This document shows positions 6,816 through 8,543 of a stretch of 8,543 bases of DNA, in pieces (the stretch's first letter is position 1; each line of letters begins with the position of its first letter). Position numbers and translations under genes: made by a program. The DNA comes from Thermoplasmata archaeon. Its GTDB lineage: Archaea; Thermoplasmatota; Thermoplasmata; Sysuiplasmatales; Sysuiplasmataceae. The notes beneath the pieces were generated by a model. That model saw only the letters and a list, made by a program, of their open reading frames with translations, was not told the origin of the DNA and searched no databases. The stretch lies in assembly GCA_021811925.1 (NCBI GenBank), contig JAKAPY010000068.1:1-8543 (forward strand), written 5' to 3'.

Positions 6816-7601
6816 ATGGTTGAAGGCGCCCTCTGCCAGTTTTGTGGCGGCGAGAATGCCCCTGGCAACATGTACTGTTCCAGATGCGGCAAGCAGATTG
6901 CATCTGTCATGCCGTCCGGGAGGAACAGGCACGGCGGGAAAAAAGGCGTGGACAGGACAAGGGGCGGAATAGCATTCCTTATTCTTGCGTCCTTCCTGAT
7001 ATGGCTTCCGCTTACCGGAACAATAGGGTTGTTCTTTGGTGCCATTGGTGCATCACTCATAATCTTTTACAGGGGAAATTTCGGAGGCAGGCACGTAATC
7101 TATCCGCTTGCCTCAGCAGCAATGTTCATTTCAGGCATTACGCTTGAAATGGTGCTTGCAGGCAGAATAGGTCAGGCATTCTCCTCCTCCGGGAGTAATG
7201 TGAATGGCACCTTCGCCGGGGCGATGCCGCTGTTATTCGGCTCTTTTGTCGGACAGGCGCTTGTTTCGCTTTCATTTGCAATTATACTGTACGCACTCAT
7301 GAACGGAGCCGGGCGAGAGGCTGTCTGGTGCGGCGTGGCCGCAAACATTGCCATCAACGCATGGGCCGTGTATGTTGCTTACACCAACCTGGAAAGGGCC
7401 ATTCTGGCTGTTGCCGGAAGCCAAATCAATTATGTGGCCCTGGAGAGCGTGGGGACGCAGTTTGCCAGCATTGTTCCTGTCATGTATGTCCTTCTTCTCA
7501 TCCCGCCTTCCTTCTATGCAATCGCCTATTTCATTGTCCTTGGCAGGATCAGAAGAAATGAGTTGCCAGCGGCGGAAGCGGCTGCGAACCCGGTCAGGTG
7601 A
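6816..7601 (+). CDS. Zinc-ribbon membrane protein of unknown function
   Basis: This 261-residue protein starts with a small zinc ribbon of four cysteines: CQFC at 7-10 and CSRC at 21-24, each followed by Gly. This is the treble-clef-like module common at the N-terminus of archaeal membrane proteins. A basic linker (about 29-49, rich in Arg, Lys and Gly) leads to about six hydrophobic segments, near 50-68, 68-86, 93-115, 133-163, 168-187 and 218-245, and a short polar tail. No enzyme motif was seen in the membrane part. The ribbon is probably cytoplasmic given the basic linker (positive-inside rule). I do not recognise the family beyond the ribbon. The frame extends upstream to GTG 6687, but the TATA box and the first ribbon Cys at residue 7 favour ATG 6816. 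Function is not assignable; protein-protein or nucleic-acid contact by the ribbon is possible. Confidence 0.8.
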   Translation: MVEGALCQFCGGENAPGNMYCSRCGKQIASVMPSGRNRHGGKKGVDRTRGGIAFLILASFLIWLPLTGTIGLFFGAIGASLIIFYRGNFGGRHVIYPLASAAMFISGITLEMVLAGRIGQAFSSSGSNVNGTFAGAMPLLFGSFVGQALVSLSFAIILYALMNGAGREAVWCGVAANIAINAWAVYVAYTNLERAILAVAGSQINYVALESVGTQFASIVPVMYVLLLIPPSFYAIAYFIVLGRIRRNELPAAEAAANPVR

Positions 7602-7648
7602 ATGGCTATGCAGGATTTTGCTCGGAAGGCCGACCGGAGTGGCAGTCT

Positions 7649-8543
7649 TCAGCTTACTTCGTCTACCTTCTTCAGGATTCGAAGTGCAGTCATCGTTATC
7701 CACTTGCTTGGCTTGCCTTCCTTCTCAAGCGCCAAGGGCTTGACACGGCTTGCATTCATCCCGTATCCGGATCCGCGTCCCATGTCAGGATGCACTTTGT
7801 CAAGCAACCATGTCCCATCCGCCCGCCTTTTCTTCTTCAATATCTCAAGTGCGGGGACCAGGCGTTTGTCGCCCGCATATCCGAGCCTGGTCATCAGGTC
7901 GAGCCCAACCAGTATGTCGTAGAAGTAGTGGATGGGGTAATGGAACCTGAACCACGGCACATATCTGCTCTTCCCCTCCTCAAACAGTTTCCTTTCAAGG
8001 TAGAATTCCGCTCCTCTTGAGATCGCCTGCTCAATGCTGCTGTTTCTCCCGGACTTGGGCAGTGCGTCGAACGCTGCCAGGGCTTCCCAGTTGTCAAGCG
8101 TCCCCTTTTCGCTATTGAAACAATGCCAGCCGCCGTCTTCCTTCTGGTCCTCTACAAGCCTGTCAAACAGTTTCTTCACCCTGAAGTCATCTTTGTATCC
8201 GAAACGGGAAAGCATCCGGGCCGTGTTTCCGACTATGCAAACTTCCTCATTGAAAATGTTGACCGGAGTCCGGAGTAGCAGCTTGTATTTGAAAAAGAGA
8301 TCGGCAATCTTTGCAATTCTCCTATCCTTCGCGGTGAGGCCAAGGTCTGAAAGAACAAGAGCCTGCCAGTTTGTCGAGAGATACTTGGGCATGTACAGGA
8401 AGTCAATCCATTTTAGCAGATTTTTCTCATTCGGCTCTCCAACTTCCCTTGGTTCCCAGTAGCCACCTGGTTTTTGCCGGGCAAGCATGTCCCTGGCCCA
8501 CCCTTTCTTTGCAATTTGAGAGTACGCTCTCCTGACTTCCAGA
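7649..8543 (-). CDS. QW-repeat (squalene cyclase/prenyltransferase-like) protein, N-terminus missing
   Basis: The C-terminal 297 or so residues are visible; the frame is open to the window edge, so the true start lies beyond 8543 and the ATG at 8488 is internal. The sequence looks like an alpha/alpha toroid of the terpene cyclase/prenyltransferase superfamily. Three QW-like motifs occur: RQKPGGYWE (about 8454-8480), DQKEDGGWH (about 8121-8155) and RRADGTWL (about 7806-7830), each in the setting of paired helices such as NWQALVLSDLGL. The aspartate-rich catalytic motif of squalene-hopene cyclases (DxDD) is not in the visible part, nor are prenyltransferase zinc ligands obvious. The segment around 7900-7990 is rich in aromatic and His residues (WFRFHYPIHYFYD) and might line the central cavity. 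It may be a non-catalytic or divergent relative. It is convergent with the zinc-ribbon gene across 47 bases. Family placement is fairly secure, function is not. Confidence 0.75.
   Translation of the reverse strand, partial: LEVRRAYSQIAKKGWARDMLARQKPGGYWEPREVGEPNEKNLLKWIDFLYMPKYLSTNWQALVLSDLGLTAKDRRIAKIADLFFKYKLLLRTPVNIFNEEVCIVGNTARMLSRFGYKDDFRVKKLFDRLVEDQKEDGGWHCFNSEKGTLDNWEALAAFDALPKSGRNSSIEQAISRGAEFYLERKLFEEGKSRYVPWFRFHYPIHYFYDILVGLDLMTRLGYAGDKRLVPALEILKKKRRADGTWLLDKVHPDMGRGSGYGMNASRVKPLALEKEGKPSKWITMTALRILKKVDEVS

Noticed and set aside
8034..8462. + strand open frame of 142 codons opposite the QW-repeat gene
   Set aside because: Ser, Leu and Phe rich translation without motifs; the - strand frame carries repeated QW motifs and is the real gene.
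1..8543. tRNA, rRNA, CRISPR array, insertion sequence or attachment site
   Set aside because: No regularly spaced repeats, transposase-like frame, terminal inverted repeats or cloverleaf sequence were found by eye in any gap or strand.

Overview
The window reads as archaeal chromosome. Four gene starts (2148, 3917, 5356, 6816) have an A/T hexamer of TATA type about 27-35 bases upstream and little or no room for a leader or Shine-Dalgarno sequence. This is the layout of leaderless archaeal transcripts. Arginine is written mostly AGG/AGA, isoleucine often ATA, and base composition is mid-range. Two amino-acid permeases, a zinc-ribbon membrane protein and a QW-repeat protein fit a heterotrophic euryarchaeon. 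A Thermoplasmata-type host is my best guess, but nothing here proves the lineage: there is no rRNA, tRNA or informational gene.

Layout: positions 1-101 are a leader region with a TATA-like box and a short overlapping ORF that resembles part of a winged-helix domain. A large APC-type permease with a C-terminal CBS pair follows (102-1985), then an unrecognised polytopic membrane protein (2148-3287), a RimL-type GNAT acetyltransferase (3349-3828), a second APC permease (3917-5215) and a small VOC/glyoxalase-fold protein (5356-5715), all on the + strand. A family 2 glycosyltransferase (5758-6675) is on the - strand, convergent with the VOC gene. Divergent from it is a zinc-ribbon membrane protein (6816-7601, + strand). 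The right end holds a - strand QW-repeat (squalene-cyclase/prenyltransferase-like) protein whose N-terminus lies outside the window (7649-8543).

The + strand genes look like mostly single transcription units rather than a tight operon, since most have their own TATA-like box and gaps of 60-160 bases. The only functional theme is amino-acid transport: two APC carriers, one carrying a likely nucleotide-sensing module, flank a membrane protein of unknown role and a small-molecule or protein acetyltransferase. The right-hand genes (glycosyltransferase, zinc-ribbon membrane protein, QW-repeat protein) could concern the cell envelope, but that is inference from family type only. No mobile element, CRISPR array, tRNA, rRNA or intact phage gene was seen, and no gap exceeds 300 bases. 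The most notable items are the APC-CBS fusion, the inverted repeat around the VOC promoter, the uncharacterised membrane protein with a possible internal duplication, and the QW-repeat protein, which shows no cyclase catalytic motif in the visible part.
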